From assembly GCA_973895155.1 (NCBI GenBank), contig OZ316893.1:18538001-18602000 (forward strand): a stretch of 64,000 bases of DNA. Direction: 5' to 3'. The translations under genes were made by a program, and so were the position numbers. The stretch's first letter is position 1; every line of letters begins with the position of its first letter. This stretch comes from Marsupella aquatica. Its lineage: Eukaryota > Marchantiophyta. This document shows, one piece after another, positions 10,397 through 21,399 of the stretch. The notes under the pieces were generated by a model. That model saw only the letters and a list, made by a program, of their open reading frames with translations, was not told the origin of the DNA and did not search any database.

Positions 10397-11543
10397 AAAT
10401 TTTTTTCTCCACGAAGAGGTGCTAAACCATAAGGGGAGATCCGAAGAGTTTTTCCCAAAAGATGAGCACTTTTGGCCACATTTGAGGGCCATTTCTCGAT
10501 AGAAACCTCGAGTGGAATGATATGGGCCTCTGTTCGTCTATGGCTTGAGAACGATAGACCACCATCAAGAGATCTCGTGAGCCAGCCAGCAATAGGCAAA
10601 CAGTAGGACCATAGAGACAGAACGAAAACAGAAACACGAAGGGCCAGCCGCAATCTAATCCGAAGGAATTGAAACGAAAGGAAATCGGCAGAAGAGTAGA
10701 ACTTCTTGAAACCCACAGCAACTCAAGACAAATCCCGCAGACGACGCATAGCACACACGAAGGAACGATAGCGCCAACTCAACACGAAGACCAAGCCCCG
10801 GACAAAGCCACGAGGCGCCGTTCCGCAGATAGCACCACACAATCCAGACACAACTCAGACACAATTTGACGCTCGCCGCATGTAGCCACTGAATTCACAA
10901 TTCGACGCTTCGCCGCCTGTAGCCACTGACTCCCGGACCCACACTTGAGACAGCGCAGCGTTGAAACAAGACGAAACGAAACAGAAGATCGATAAGGACT
11001 TCATCGGCACACCATCCCTCACCGAATTGAAACCACCCGTATAGGGACCCTGACTGAAGTCAAAGCGGATCGATCCCACACAAGAAGAGCAGAATAAAGA
11101 AATACACAGAAATTGCAGAGAAGACTCCGAGAGATAAAACGCGAACATAGAAGAGTCCCAGGCAAATTAACACACTGAAGAGAGCCGAAGGAATTGGGTT
11201 CAAGAAAAAAAAAAAGCAGCACCATCCACAGAGAACGAAAGAAGACCTGAGCAATAGAGCACCGCAGGACTGAGAGAGAAAGACCAAGCACACCATAGCG
11301 AAGAGAGCAAACGCGAGCCCTAGACCGAAAACGTACAAGCAAGGGCAGCGACCCCCAATTCTCCTTTCCACCCACCTAAGAAGGAAGAATCAAATCATAC
11401 CGGGACCAAACCTGAAGAATAGTGAATACCAAAAGAAAGGAGCAAGCGAAGCTGATCCACCACAAAATAAAAGCTAAGTGCAAAACTCCATTGAACCCTC
11501 CTTAATTGCATACATTTACAAGGTGAACCCATATTAGCCCAAG
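10397..11543 (+). other. Long Copia leader before gag
   Basis: About 1.15 kb separates the primer-binding region from the Gag start. It is CGA-rich and purine-rich, contains an A-rich run near 11208-11219, and shows no convincing frame. The leader is about eight times longer than the LTR, so it may carry packaging or translation signals. Confidence 0.6.
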
Positions 11544-12822
11544 ATGGCAATGGAGAAACTATTATTCCCAGCACTAAGAATTGACGGGAAGAACTATAAT
11601 GATTGGACAATAGACGTGGAGGTTAACCTCACCGCAAAAAGAATCCCAGAAACAATACATACCGACATTGGGGTGGACCAATACCAGAAGGCCCAAGCAT
11701 TAGTCCTACTAAGACACCACTTAATAGAACCATTAAAACATCAATATAAGACGATATACAACGTACCCAAGGCTCCTATGGGATGCATTGAAAGAGAGAT
11801 TTGAACACATAACAACTATAAACTTACCAAATGCGCTACAAGCATGGGTAACCTTAAGAGTGCAAGATTTCAAAATGGTAGACTTATACAACAGCGAGAT
11901 GTTCCGCATCTCGAACGAACTCCAAATGTGCAGTGAACCAGTGAATGATAAACAACAAATCGAAAAGACACTAGCAACATTTCACCCTACAAACTTAGTA
12001 ATCTCAAACCAGTATAGAAACATGGCATTCACTAAATACTCAGCACTAATAGCACACATGCTCTTGGCAGAACAAAACTCAATCCTACTCATGACAAATG
12101 CAAAGGATAGACCCCCGGGTACACTCCCAATACCTGCCACCACTGAGACGAACTTAATTATAAACGAGAAACTGAGAGAAGCTAACTTGACCACACCTTA
12201 TGATAGAAATACAAGTAAATTCAGGGGGAGAGGCTCATATAGGGGAAGAGGAATGAAGGGAGGACGATCGAACTACTCCTACAGAGGAGGACCCAGAGGA
12301 GGATTCAGCAACCGCGGAAGGGGCCGTGGAAGAAACAATTTCCCCGGAAGGACCACATGGAAACGAGGCCGCAACGACTACCAAGAGAAGCCAAGAAACA
12401 ACTCAAACAGCTCAATCACATGCTTCAGGTGCGGTACAAAAGGTCACACCAAAAAGGTATGCCATGCCCCAGCCCATCTTGTGAAACTCTACAAACAAAG
12501 TTTAGATGGATCAAAACTTGAAACCCATGGAGTTTACCTGGAATCACCTGAGATTATACCAGAAATTTATATGGTAGACCCCCCACCTGAGCTAGAGGAT
12601 ATAGATGTATGCATTATAGACAGCGGTACATCACACACCATCCTTCGAAATAGAAAATATTTCCATGAAATTATCCCTTCCCAAAGACAAATAATCACTA
12701 TAACCGGAGAAAGCCAAATAGAAGAAGGTCACGGAAGAGCCACCTTAACTCTCCCTGGAGGCACAATAATTAGATGCCCATCAGCCATATATATGCCCCC
12801 AAAGCAAGAAGGAACCTTCTGA
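11544..12822 (+). pseudogene. Copia Gag and protease, two frameshifts
   Basis: Gag starts at the ATG at 11544 (MAMEKLLFPALR, NYNDW). One extra base at about 11775-11776 shifts the frame just before a conserved LKERFEH stretch. After the shift come an Arg/Gly-rich RNA-binding segment (about 12217-12360), one CCHC zinc knuckle (CFRCGTKGHTKKVCH, near 12422-12466) and the protease active site IDSGTSH (near 12613-12640). A second shift lies at about 12785-12793 in an ATATAT run, consistent with a 2-bp expansion, and the pol frame then continues. The product would form the capsid and release it by proteolysis. Confidence 0.88.
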
Positions 12823-15800
12823 GTTTCCAAGATATTAGAGCCAACAACTACCATATCCAAACAAACATCCAAAACTTACAAGAAGTACTGCAAATAACAT
12901 CACACTCACCAGGAGGGATAATCATTAGAGAAACCATCTCGACCCACCCTTCAGGGTTCTACATCACCCAAAACCAATGTTATAACCTAGGGGTCGAATC
13001 CAAAGATATCACCGAGACATGGCACATGAGATTGGGACACCCAGGAACCAGCATGTTCCATAGGATAGTCAACAACTCAACAGGAATACCAAAGACCTGT
13101 CACCCAAGGTCATTCCAAAAACCATGCATTGCCTGCTCCCAGGGCAAGATGATTACCGCCCCCTCCATCCCCAAAACCGAAAACCATATCCCCGCATTCC
13201 TTGAGAGACTCCATGCGGACGTATGTGGACCAATCGACCCACCAAGTGGACCATTTCGATACTTCTTGGTAGTGATAGACGCCAGTTCTAAGTGGTCCAG
13301 AGTATCCTTATTATCAACCCGCAACCTAGTCTTCCCCAGAATCCTTACACACATCTTAAGACTAAGGTCACAATTCCCTGAAAATCCAATTAGAACCCTT
13401 AGAACTGATGGAGCTGGTGAATTCACTTCTAGAACCTTTGATGACTTCTGCACAATAAATGGAATTGACTCCCAACATAATGTACCCCATGTCCACTTCC
13501 AGAATGGACTAGCGGAGTCACTTATTAAACGTATACAACAGATTGCTAGACCACTATTAATGCAATCATCACTCCCAACATCAGCATGGGGCCATGCAGT
13601 ATTACATGCTGCAACCCTACTCCTTTATAGACCATCAGCCTTTAACAGCAACACACCTTATCACCTAGCTTTCGGGCAACCACCAAATATCTCACACCTA
13701 AGAATATTTGGATGCCAAGTCCTCATCCCCATACTAGGTCCTCATAGAACCAAAATGGGACCACAACGGAGGAAAGGCATCTATGTAGGATTTGACTCAA
13801 CATCTATCATACGATACATGGAACCTACAACCACTGACATATTCAAAGCCCGTTTCAGCGATTGCCATTTCTATGAAAACATTTTCCCAACCATTAACAC
13901 GCAAGAGGGAAAACATAAGTCATACACCAAAACACTCACATGGCAAGCTTCCCCGGCACTTTGCCCAGATCCTCGAACTAACCAAACTGAACTAGAAGTC
14001 AATAGGATACTTCAATTAACCAAGATCATGGAGTCCTTACCCGACTCATTTGCTGATGCTACACATGTAACTAAATTCCATATACCAGCGGCTAATACAC
14101 CATCCCGCATACAAGATCAGAGACTATCCTCTAACACACTCCCACAACTCAAAAGAGGGAGACCACTAGGAGCAGTCGACAAACAACCTAGAAACAAGCG
14201 TAGACCTCCTACACCAACCAACCATACGAGACCACCATCCCAACCAGAGATAGCCATTAACTACAACTCCACTGGTAACATACTAGATAGAATGATGATC
14301 AACCTTGATCTCATATTTGCCTCTCATGTAGCAAATGATATTAACAACCTACCAGATCCCAAATCAGTGACCGAAGCACAAAAACAAATAGATTGGAGCA
14401 AATGGCAAGAGGCCATGAACTCCGAATTAGACTCCTTGATATCTAGAAAAGTCTTTGGACCTATAACCGTAGCTTCCCCAGACCAACACCTCATGGGATA
14501 TAGGATGACATTTGTTAAAAAGCGAAACTCACAAGGAGAAATACTAAGATATAAAGCTAGGCTGGTTGCTAAAGGCTACACACAAGTTTATAGAACTGAC
14601 TATGCCCTGACATACTCACCTGTCATGGACGTCACCACATACCGCTATTTGATAGCATTTGCTATACACAACAAACTGCTAATGCAACAAATGGATGTTG
14701 TTACCGCTTACCTTTATGGTAAACTGGACAACGTGATTTATATGGAAGCCCCGCCTGAACTCATTGAGAGAGTAAACTTCCATGCAAATTCAAAACATAA
14801 TCCACATATGCACAATGATAATAGTGCAAAATCATTTGACTATATGAACAAATTGGTACTCCACAATGCTTCTAAAGCAATTGCATTACAAGAACCTAGA
14901 AAGGATCATAAGGCAACCGGAGCAAAAACCCGGTATGCAGTTCAAGTCCTTAGTTCCCTTTACGGACTCAAACAGAGTGGACGTACATGGTACCACAGAT
15001 TCAAAAATCAAATGATATCCATGGGATATAAGAATTCTGAAATAGCTCCTTGCTTATTTATAAAGCATGAAGGACCTGAATTCATAATCATCGCTATATA
15101 TGTTGATGACCTCAACCTCCTTGGTACAAAAAAGATGATGAATGAGTCAATGCAAACACTAAAAAGCGTATTTGAAATGAGAGACATGGGCAGAATTTCT
15201 TATTGCATTGGACTCCAATTTGAACATTTGGAAAAAGGCATTCTTTTACACCAAACTACTTACACAAAGAAAATATTACAACAATTCAGAATGAATATGT
15301 ATAAGCCTGTTAAATCCCCCATGGACATCCGTACCCTTGATAAGGATAAGGATATGTTTAGAAAAAGAGAAGAATTTGAACCTATATTAGGTTCAGATAT
15401 GCCATACCTTTCGGCTATCGGTGCTCTTATGTTTTTATCTAATCAAACAAGACCAGACATAGCATTTTCTGTCAACCTACTGGCGAGACATAGTTCTCAA
15501 CCCACTATAAGACATTGGAACGGGCTAAAACGGATTTTCAGATACCTTAATGGTACATCCGACCTCGGCCTATATTTTCCTAATGAGGATAACCATAAGT
15601 TGAAAGGATATGTTGACGCCGGATACCTTTCTGATCCACATGACGGTAGATCTCAAACAGGATATATATTCTTAATGGGATCAACACCAATATCTTGGAG
15701 AAGTACTAAGCAAACACTTGCAACCACTTCTTCAAACCATTCAGAAATTATTGCCCTTTATGAGGCTACTAGAGAATGTTTATGGCTAAGGCAAGTAATA

Positions 15801-16154
15801 GACCATATTCTTATTCAAACAGGTAAACAAAACTTAACCATGCCTACAACTATATTTGAAGACAATATGTCATGCATCACTCAAATCAAATCAGGATTTA
15901 TAAAAGGTGAACGCACAAAACATATTGCACCCAAGTTCTTTTTCTCACATGAACAACAAGGAAAAGACATCGACATACAATGGATTTCAGGAGACAAGAA
16001 CCTGGCCGACATCCTAACAAAATCTCTACCCCCATCTACTCATAGAACACTAACTCACCTCTTGGGGATGCGAAGTCTTAAGAAACTGATGCAGGATTCT
16101 AACATTGAGGGGGAGAATGGATTTTTCTACAACAACACTATTGAAGAAGAATGA
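12774..16154 (+). CDS. Copia Pol: integrase, reverse transcriptase, RNase H
   Basis: This frame is open for about 1,126 codons. The integrase zinc-binding region (HMRLGH and CIACSQGK) is followed by the catalytic core (LHADVCGP, RTDGAGEF, then Glu in NGLAESL). The reverse transcriptase has AYLYGKL, SLYGLKQSGRTWY and the catalytic YVDD (near 15098-15110). RNase H shows GYVDAGYLSD, SRSTKQ-like and SEIIALYEA stretches. Pol would insert and copy the element. It lies downstream of the AT-run frameshift and so has no start of its own; with the shift corrected it would be fused to Gag-protease. Apart from that it looks intact. Confidence 0.92.
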   Translation: MPISHIYAPKARRNLLSFQDIRANNYHIQTNIQNLQEVLQITSHSPGGIIIRETISTHPSGFYITQNQCYNLGVESKDITETWHMRLGHPGTSMFHRIVNNSTGIPKTCHPRSFQKPCIACSQGKMITAPSIPKTENHIPAFLERLHADVCGPIDPPSGPFRYFLVVIDASSKWSRVSLLSTRNLVFPRILTHILRLRSQFPENPIRTLRTDGAGEFTSRTFDDFCTINGIDSQHNVPHVHFQNGLAESLIKRIQQIARPLLMQSSLPTSAWGHAVLHAATLLLYRPSAFNSNTPYHLAFGQPPNISHLRIFGCQVLIPILGPHRTKMGPQRRKGIYVGFDSTSIIRYMEPTTTDIFKARFSDCHFYENIFPTINTQEGKHKSYTKTLTWQASPALCPDPRTNQTELEVNRILQLTKIMESLPDSFADATHVTKFHIPAANTPSRIQDQRLSSNTLPQLKRGRPLGAVDKQPRNKRRPPTPTNHTRPPSQPEIAINYNSTGNILDRMMINLDLIFASHVANDINNLPDPKSVTEAQKQIDWSKWQEAMNSELDSLISRKVFGPITVASPDQHLMGYRMTFVKKRNSQGEILRYKARLVAKGYTQVYRTDYALTYSPVMDVTTYRYLIAFAIHNKLLMQQMDVVTAYLYGKLDNVIYMEAPPELIERVNFHANSKHNPHMHNDNSAKSFDYMNKLVLHNASKAIALQEPRKDHKATGAKTRYAVQVLSSLYGLKQSGRTWYHRFKNQMISMGYKNSEIAPCLFIKHEGPEFIIIAIYVDDLNLLGTKKMMNESMQTLKSVFEMRDMGRISYCIGLQFEHLEKGILLHQTTYTKKILQQFRMNMYKPVKSPMDIRTLDKDKDMFRKREEFEPILGSDMPYLSAIGALMFLSNQTRPDIAFSVNLLARHSSQPTIRHWNGLKRIFRYLNGTSDLGLYFPNEDNHKLKGYVDAGYLSDPHDGRSQTGYIFLMGSTPISWRSTKQTLATTSSNHSEIIALYEATRECLWLRQVIDHILIQTGKQNLTMPTTIFEDNMSCITQIKSGFIKGERTKHIAPKFFFSHEQQGKDIDIQWISGDKNLADILTKSLPPSTHRTLTHLLGMRSLKKLMQDSNIEGENGFFYNNTIEEE

Positions 16155-16512
16155 CTACTTACTATGAAGAAGCAAACCATCAATACTACCACAAAGGAGA
16201 TCAAGACATCCTCAAGAACACCAATAACTCAAATACAGTACAATGAAGACAATGGAGACAACAACCTCCATGGAGCCTAACAACATAGAAAACACAAATA
16301 AAACCAATATTGTACTCTAGACCTAACATACATACAAAATAGATCATACAAAAGAGATGGAAGGTGGCAATACTCTTTCCTTCCATGATGTTAGTAGGGA
16401 AGGTTTTAATGAGACTGCACCTCCATCATCTCACAATATAACATAGGTAGAAGATATCTAACTGATAGCAACTTAGATTGGTCGTTATAATTTCATCAAA
16501 AACTATAACACC

Positions 16513-16522
16513 CAAGGGGGAG
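16513..16522 (+). promoter_or_regulatory. Copia polypurine tract
   Basis: The purine run aagggggag directly precedes the 3' LTR, the position where plus-strand synthesis is primed. Confidence 0.85.
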
Positions 16523-16657
16523 TGTTATACCCTAACTAGGATTAGATATCTTAACCCGAGTTAAGATCTAACCAAGATCTAACTCAACTACCTCATGTAT
16601 ATATATTGGACACATGAATAAGATTCATTACATTGTTGGAGTATATGGTTTGTAACA
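16523..16657 (+). repeat. Copia 3' LTR (135 bp)
   Basis: Identical to the LTR at 10244-10378. It is followed at 16658-16662 by gaatg, the right-hand copy of the target duplication. Confidence 0.95.
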
Positions 16658-16662
16658 GAATG

Positions 16663-16932
16663 TCGGTACTTGACCGGTTGTAGATGAGTTTGCAGAAGAG
16701 TTTGCTAGTAGGGTGATTTATTTGATAGGGGACCTTTACTCAGGTTATGATCAATTCTAGTTGTCTGAGTGTAGTTGAGACATAACAACAATGCGAACAC
16801 CATTGGGGTTGGTCAAGATGTGTACCTTGCTGCAAGGTGCTACAAACTCGGTAGCACACATGCAAAACGCCATGAATATGATTTTGCAACGTTTTATTCC
16901 TGACAAGACCCGACCCTTTCTTGATGACGGTC
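16663..16932 (+). pseudogene. Ty3/gypsy family B reverse transcriptase, continued
   Basis: This is the continuation of the frame cut at 10243. It shows motif A (IGDLYSGYDQF), then TTMRTPLGL, QGATNSVAHM and PFLDD at the catalytic aspartates. It ends near 16932 just after PFLDD; RNase H and integrase are not found downstream, so family B is truncated at both ends. Several in-frame stops are present. Confidence 0.82.
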
Positions 16933-17407
16933 TATTACAATTCAGTAAGTGTCCACATTGTTGTTTATTTTGCTAGCGATGTCACTGGCATTAAACTCGT
17001 GAAGTAACTGTTTTCGGTTTTGTGCTAAACGGGTACTGTTTGACAAAGATCTACTTAACTTAGAGTTCCATAACTCATGTGTGCAAGAAAACAAACCATT
17101 GTCAGTAGTCATGCATAGTTTTACTAGCAATGTTGCTAGCAATAATAGGACAGGTTGGAACATTAAAATTGGACAAACTTCTCAAGATTTTATTGCAAAA
17201 TGAACAAAGATGTTCTAACATATAACTCTGTTACACATGAAATGTCCAAGAACTCTCTGCAACTCCAAGGTCCAGGGACCAGACTCAAGATACAATACAC
17301 TATTACAAAATGTCTATGCCCCCTAGAAGATGGACTACTGATAATATTGGACTTCTGTTTAAGGGCTCGATGCCTTGTACGCGTCGGAATCAGAGTCGGA
17401 GACTGTA
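16933..17407. other. Anonymous sequence with gctagcaa motifs
   Basis: No gene is seen. Short gctagcaa/ttgctagc strings recur at about 16970, 17130-17145 and again at 18370-18395, which suggests small degenerate repeats. Confidence 0.4.
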
Positions 17408-17788
17408 TCATAGTCGGAGGAAGCGAGTACGTTTTCCGTCCAATAGTTGTGGATCTTGAGGTCCCTCCAATATGAAGTCCTCCTCTTCTCTCTTGCGCTT
17501 CTCAGAAACCCCCTTAGAGACAGGGACATTCGAGCAAGAAGACAATGGTATTCGAGAGACCGCCTTGGACAATGTCTCTTTAGAAGGTGCGGCAACCTTT
17601 GAGTCCTTGGAGACGACGGGAGCCACGCAACTGGAAGGAGATGTACTGCTCTTCACTGTAGTGTTGACAATACTCTGCTTTGGTGGAGGGGACCTTGGCA
17701 GGGAGTCCAGTGGACCATCCATTTTGGCATTATATCGCCGGACTTCGAGAATCCATTTTGGAGGAGCTCTACTCTCGTTCCGTGCCAT
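17408..17788 (-). CDS. Weak candidate small gene, product unknown
   Basis: An ATG on the minus strand at 17788 opens 126 codons. The protein is Ser/Pro/Lys-rich with a charged KRKREEEDF cluster and no domain I recognise. Upstream, the strand carries a GT...AG segment (from about 17935 to about 17797) that would end just before the ATG, so a 5' leader intron is possible. A neighbouring frame continues downstream with an acidic Ser/Asp-rich stretch, so this could also be a frameshifted fragment. Base composition alone could explain the frame. Confidence 0.25.
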   Translation of the reverse strand: MARNESRAPPKWILEVRRYNAKMDGPLDSLPRSPPPKQSIVNTTVKSSTSPSSCVAPVVSKDSKVAAPSKETLSKAVSRIPLSSCSNVPVSKGVSEKRKREEEDFILEGPQDPQLLDGKRTRFLRL

Positions 17789-19164
17789 TTCTCCTTGTAA
17801 GAGAAACCAATGCGATTCAGATTACTTACAATCTTATGCAAGGTCTACTTATGTTGACAAACCAAAAAGCGGATGACAGCAAGTACCTGAGAGAATACCA
17901 AACAGTAGGTGGGAAACAAATGACAGAGAATGAAGATACCTCGATCCGGATCCGACTGCCAAATCTATCGTGCTTGTGATCGAGGAGGAACTCAATGTAA
18001 TGTTGTGATGACAGTAGCACAAGTCACGACAGGGCTTCGACTCCCGCAAAGACAACAAGAGAAGCGCGTTTCGAGTCCCGCGTCGAACAGAAAGAGAGCC
18101 CAAAAGAGTGTCCAAAATGGAATGAATGGAAATGTTTCTAAAGGTGCGAGGGAGATATAGGGGATGGTGGATAGCGGGAGATTGATCCTTCCCAATGTTT
18201 GGGATCTTGTCTGTTGGGTGTGCTACGATCTTGTCTATTGCGGGTGTCACGCTCGATGGCCGGATGAAGCTTTGGATTCTGTCCTTGGATGCGCTCCCTG
18301 TCCGTTATCATGATTTAGGGTCGTTAAGGACCGCACGCCAAAGTTCGTGCGAGAATTATGGGTGGCACAATTGCTAGCAATTTTGCTAGCCTGATGTACG
18401 TTCAAATAGTATGGTCACTTACTGTTGCTTTGAGTGGCCAGTTGTGCATGAAATACATGATATGTACAAATGTACCGTCCATGATAGGTCTCGTTATTGA
18501 GTGGAATAGTGAATTTTCTGTTGTTTAAGAGATTGGTTTTGTCCTAGCAAGTTTCAAGTCATGCTAACAAGGTGTAACCATGCCAAGTTTTGCATATATG
18601 GAGGAGAAAATGTTCCCGTGCGAGGATTTTTTTTACTGTTTCCTTGCATGTTATAATGACCCCACATCATGGCATGGTGTTGGTTTTCATATGTACTACT
18701 CACTCTACCTGCTACATACATATTGCTCAAGAAGAACTCTCTTGACAGGATTATATCCGCCTATGTGGCAATCTGGTGATTGCTTCATCAATCAGATTTG
18801 GTTTTGAGTGATAATTGTATAGTAAAGCACTGAATGTGAAAGACGTTCATGAACAGACTGAGGTCAATTTGTATAGGGACAGGCCGAACACAAGCTTTCA
18901 AGTTATTGTCAGTTCTCAAAATGCCAGTTTGAGGACATCCAAGATCTGTTCTGGTTGTAACTCTTTAACTGTTTGACAAGAGTTGGAGCTTTTAGCATGG
19001 TTGGAAAGCTCTCATTGAGGTACACCATTCCATGACAGCCATACCATCTCCAAAGTGACCCATGCCCGTTAGAGAATATCCCTCTCAAATCATCTAGATC
19101 ATTTAGAAGGAGACACACCCAAAATCCTTCTTTGGGATCTATCAGGGCAGGAAGCTCACATTAG
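17789..19164. other. Anonymous sequence before GyMT-1
   Basis: No supported gene. A short piece at about 19012-19060 (gaggtacaccattccatgac and the following catctcc) is related to a piece at about 24300-24345, suggesting a diverged dispersed repeat. No LTR of the downstream gypsy element could be recognised. Confidence 0.4.
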
Positions 19165-20100
19165 GTGATTCCAACACCTACATCATATCAGGTTCCTCAA
19201 TTGTCTGTTCAACCACAATCAGGTCTGTACACACCTCTTTCAGCTCCAACCAGCACATTCCCAGCTCCGTTGTTAACATCAACAATTCCACCAGTGTACG
19301 GGATGAAGGCTAGCAACTCATCCAGCAAAATTGGGAATTTTAGTGGCCGGCCTAGCACCATTTCTCTATGGGAATTCAAAGCAGCATTTTACACAATTGT
19401 GTATGAGTTGAAGCTCAAGTACTTGAGCCACTACACTGCTGCCTTTGCATTCAAACAATTGGCAAGGCATGTGCACCATGAGGCATTGGACGTGTACCAG
19501 CAGCACTCAAGGCGGTTATTGCGTGTCACTCAAACCCCAAATCCTGCTTACGCTGCTTCCATAGCCGGTGCCCACCAGACAGCTGCTGCTGCTGCCACTT
19601 CTTCATCTAGTAGTGCACCTTCATCAACTATGGTGGTATTGAGTCCAGCTGAGCTTGCTCTAGCTACTACAGGCATCTCTCTCACTCTAGATAAACCAGT
19701 GTATCCTGATCCAGTGGATGAGTTCTTTCAAATTATTGAACAAGAATTTACAGTGAAGAGTTCAAAGAAGATCATAGCTTGCTACATTCATGCGGCAGAA
19801 GGATGAAACATTGAAGATGATGTACCAACAATTGCTCAAGTTGAAGGACATCCACCAACAGTATCACAGACCAAGAGACTGCAAATTGTTATCTTGATGC
19901 GCTTGAGAGTAACCCTTCACTCCATTTGCAGGTGCTACAATAGGTTTTTGCACAACATGGGGATTCTTACACTCTTCTTCAAGTGTAAAACATTGCAGAG
20001 AAGTTTGAGCTGGCCCATGCTCATTACCAGGCCAGTCACTCATGTTGTGGACCACAAACCAGGCCTTTGGTTCCTACCCCAACACCTGGTAGGTCAATAG
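19165..20100 (+). pseudogene. GyMT-1 Gag, capsid-like part
   Basis: A Pro/Ser/Thr-rich N terminus precedes a helical capsid-like stretch (KIGNFSGRPSTISLWEFKAAF, HYTAAFAFKQLARH, HHEALDVYQQ), then an Ala/Ser-rich linker and VDEFFQIIEQEF. A TGA at 19804-19806 stops this frame. The start at 19165 is only the first base of the open frame, and the true start is uncertain. It would form the particle shell. Confidence 0.55.
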
Positions 20101-20133
20101 TGCAACCCCAACGAGTTAAGCAATGCTGCACCT

Positions 20134-20460
20134 ATGCTTGTCCCTTCTTGCAATTCCTATGGGAATCCAGATCATAAGCCTTATGAATGTGATGTCCCTA
20201 CAGATGAGCTCTACTGTGACTTTTGTGGGAAGTCTAGACATTTGGAACCTGTATGTTTCTCCAAGTTTCCAAAGCGGAAGAACTTGAGGCACCAGCCCAC
20301 TCCCACCATTGCCCTTTCTTCCTTTGCACAGTCCAAGAGGAGTGTTGCCGCTACTCTTTCATTGTCCAACAAACCTGCTGGTTTTAACAAGAATGCCAAG
20401 AACAAGGAGCACCAGAAAGCTCCGTTCTTCAAGCTCCAACTACTCAGGTGCACGAATTGA
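20134..20460 (+). pseudogene. GyMT-1 Gag nucleocapsid with two zinc knuckles
   Basis: Two CCHC-like units lie close together: one begins CNSYGNPDHKPYEC, the second reads CDFCGKSRHLEPVC. A Lys/Arg-rich tail follows. This is the RNA-packaging part of Gag. It is in the same frame as the capsid-like segment but separated from it by stops. Confidence 0.65.
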
Positions 20461-21009
20461 CATGACTTCTTTGCCAAAAAGTGCCTCAACTCTGAATTTA
20501 GTAGTGGGGCATGTACAGCAACCAGGTGCATCACCAAAAGCTAATCATATGGTACAATCTCCATATCATATTTCAGGCATGGCACACCAATTTCTCACTC
20601 CTCCATTGTTTAGTTGCCAAGACCTAGAGTTGAATGCTAGAGATGTGATTACCTTGCTGGAGGGCACATTGAACTCTACGTCAGGTCCCTCATTAGCTAC
20701 TATGATGCCTGTTATGGAGATCCAACATCAGGTTTTGATTGGACCCAATTTGTCACATGCTGAAAATAGTATGCATTTGTCACTTCCTAGTTCTAGTGCT
20801 ACTATGACTATTGATTCCATGACTAAGTCTACATCTGAGTGTTCAGGGAATTCTCAATCCCTCTTGGACATGCTCATCAGTGACAAGGTTGTGGAAACTA
20901 ATGTCCTGCACAAGATGTCTCACAATGTGCCCAAGATTGTTCCTAGTGACAGGACTTCAGTCTCCACTAGTGTTGCCATTGTTGATATGGCTGCAGCGGT
21001 ACGGGTTTG

Positions 21010-21340
21010 GGCCATGTTCCTAAGGTGGTCATGTTCCATACTAGAGCTCAGTCTATGATTCTTGGAATTCAATTTGCTTTGTTGGGGCTAGTTGACTCCA
21101 AATTGCATAAATCAACATGGTACATCCGGACAACAAGTGGCCCTGTGGAGGAGGTACTAGGTGATAGTGCTAAATAGTTCACTCTCTCTTCAAATGAAGG
21201 TACAGATCAAGAACTCCAATTCCAGGTCAGATGTCTGGTCACCAATGCCACCAGCTATGATGTGCTCATTGGCCAAGAGGCTTTATTCTTGCCAGGATCT
21301 ACCGTTGATAACTAGTGCATACTATCGTGCTGATTGGCAA
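21010..21340 (+). pseudogene. GyMT-1 aspartic protease remnant with altered active site
   Basis: The protease region is recognisable from a segment reading VVMFHTRAQSMILG near 21028-21069 and from TSYDVLIGQEALF further on. Where a retropepsin has Asp-Thr/Ser-Gly, this copy reads His-Thr-Arg, so it cannot be active as written. Several frameshifts lie between this and the methyltransferase. Confidence 0.6.
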
Positions 21341-21399
21341 ACTGATGGCATGTGCTTGGGCTACATTCCATTGGATTTACATGGGGAACATACCCCTAG

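Larger units (their letters stand above)
10244..16657 (+). mobile_element. Young Ty1/Copia retrotransposon nested in gypsy family B
   Basis: This 6,414-bp element has two LTRs of 135 bp that I find identical base for base, begins TGTTATA and ends GTAACA, and is flanked by a perfect 5-bp duplication. Domain order is Gag, zinc knuckle, protease, integrase, reverse transcriptase, RNase H, which defines Copia. Identical LTRs mean a recent insertion. Two small frameshifts (about 11775 and about 12787) break the polyprotein. Confidence 0.97.
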
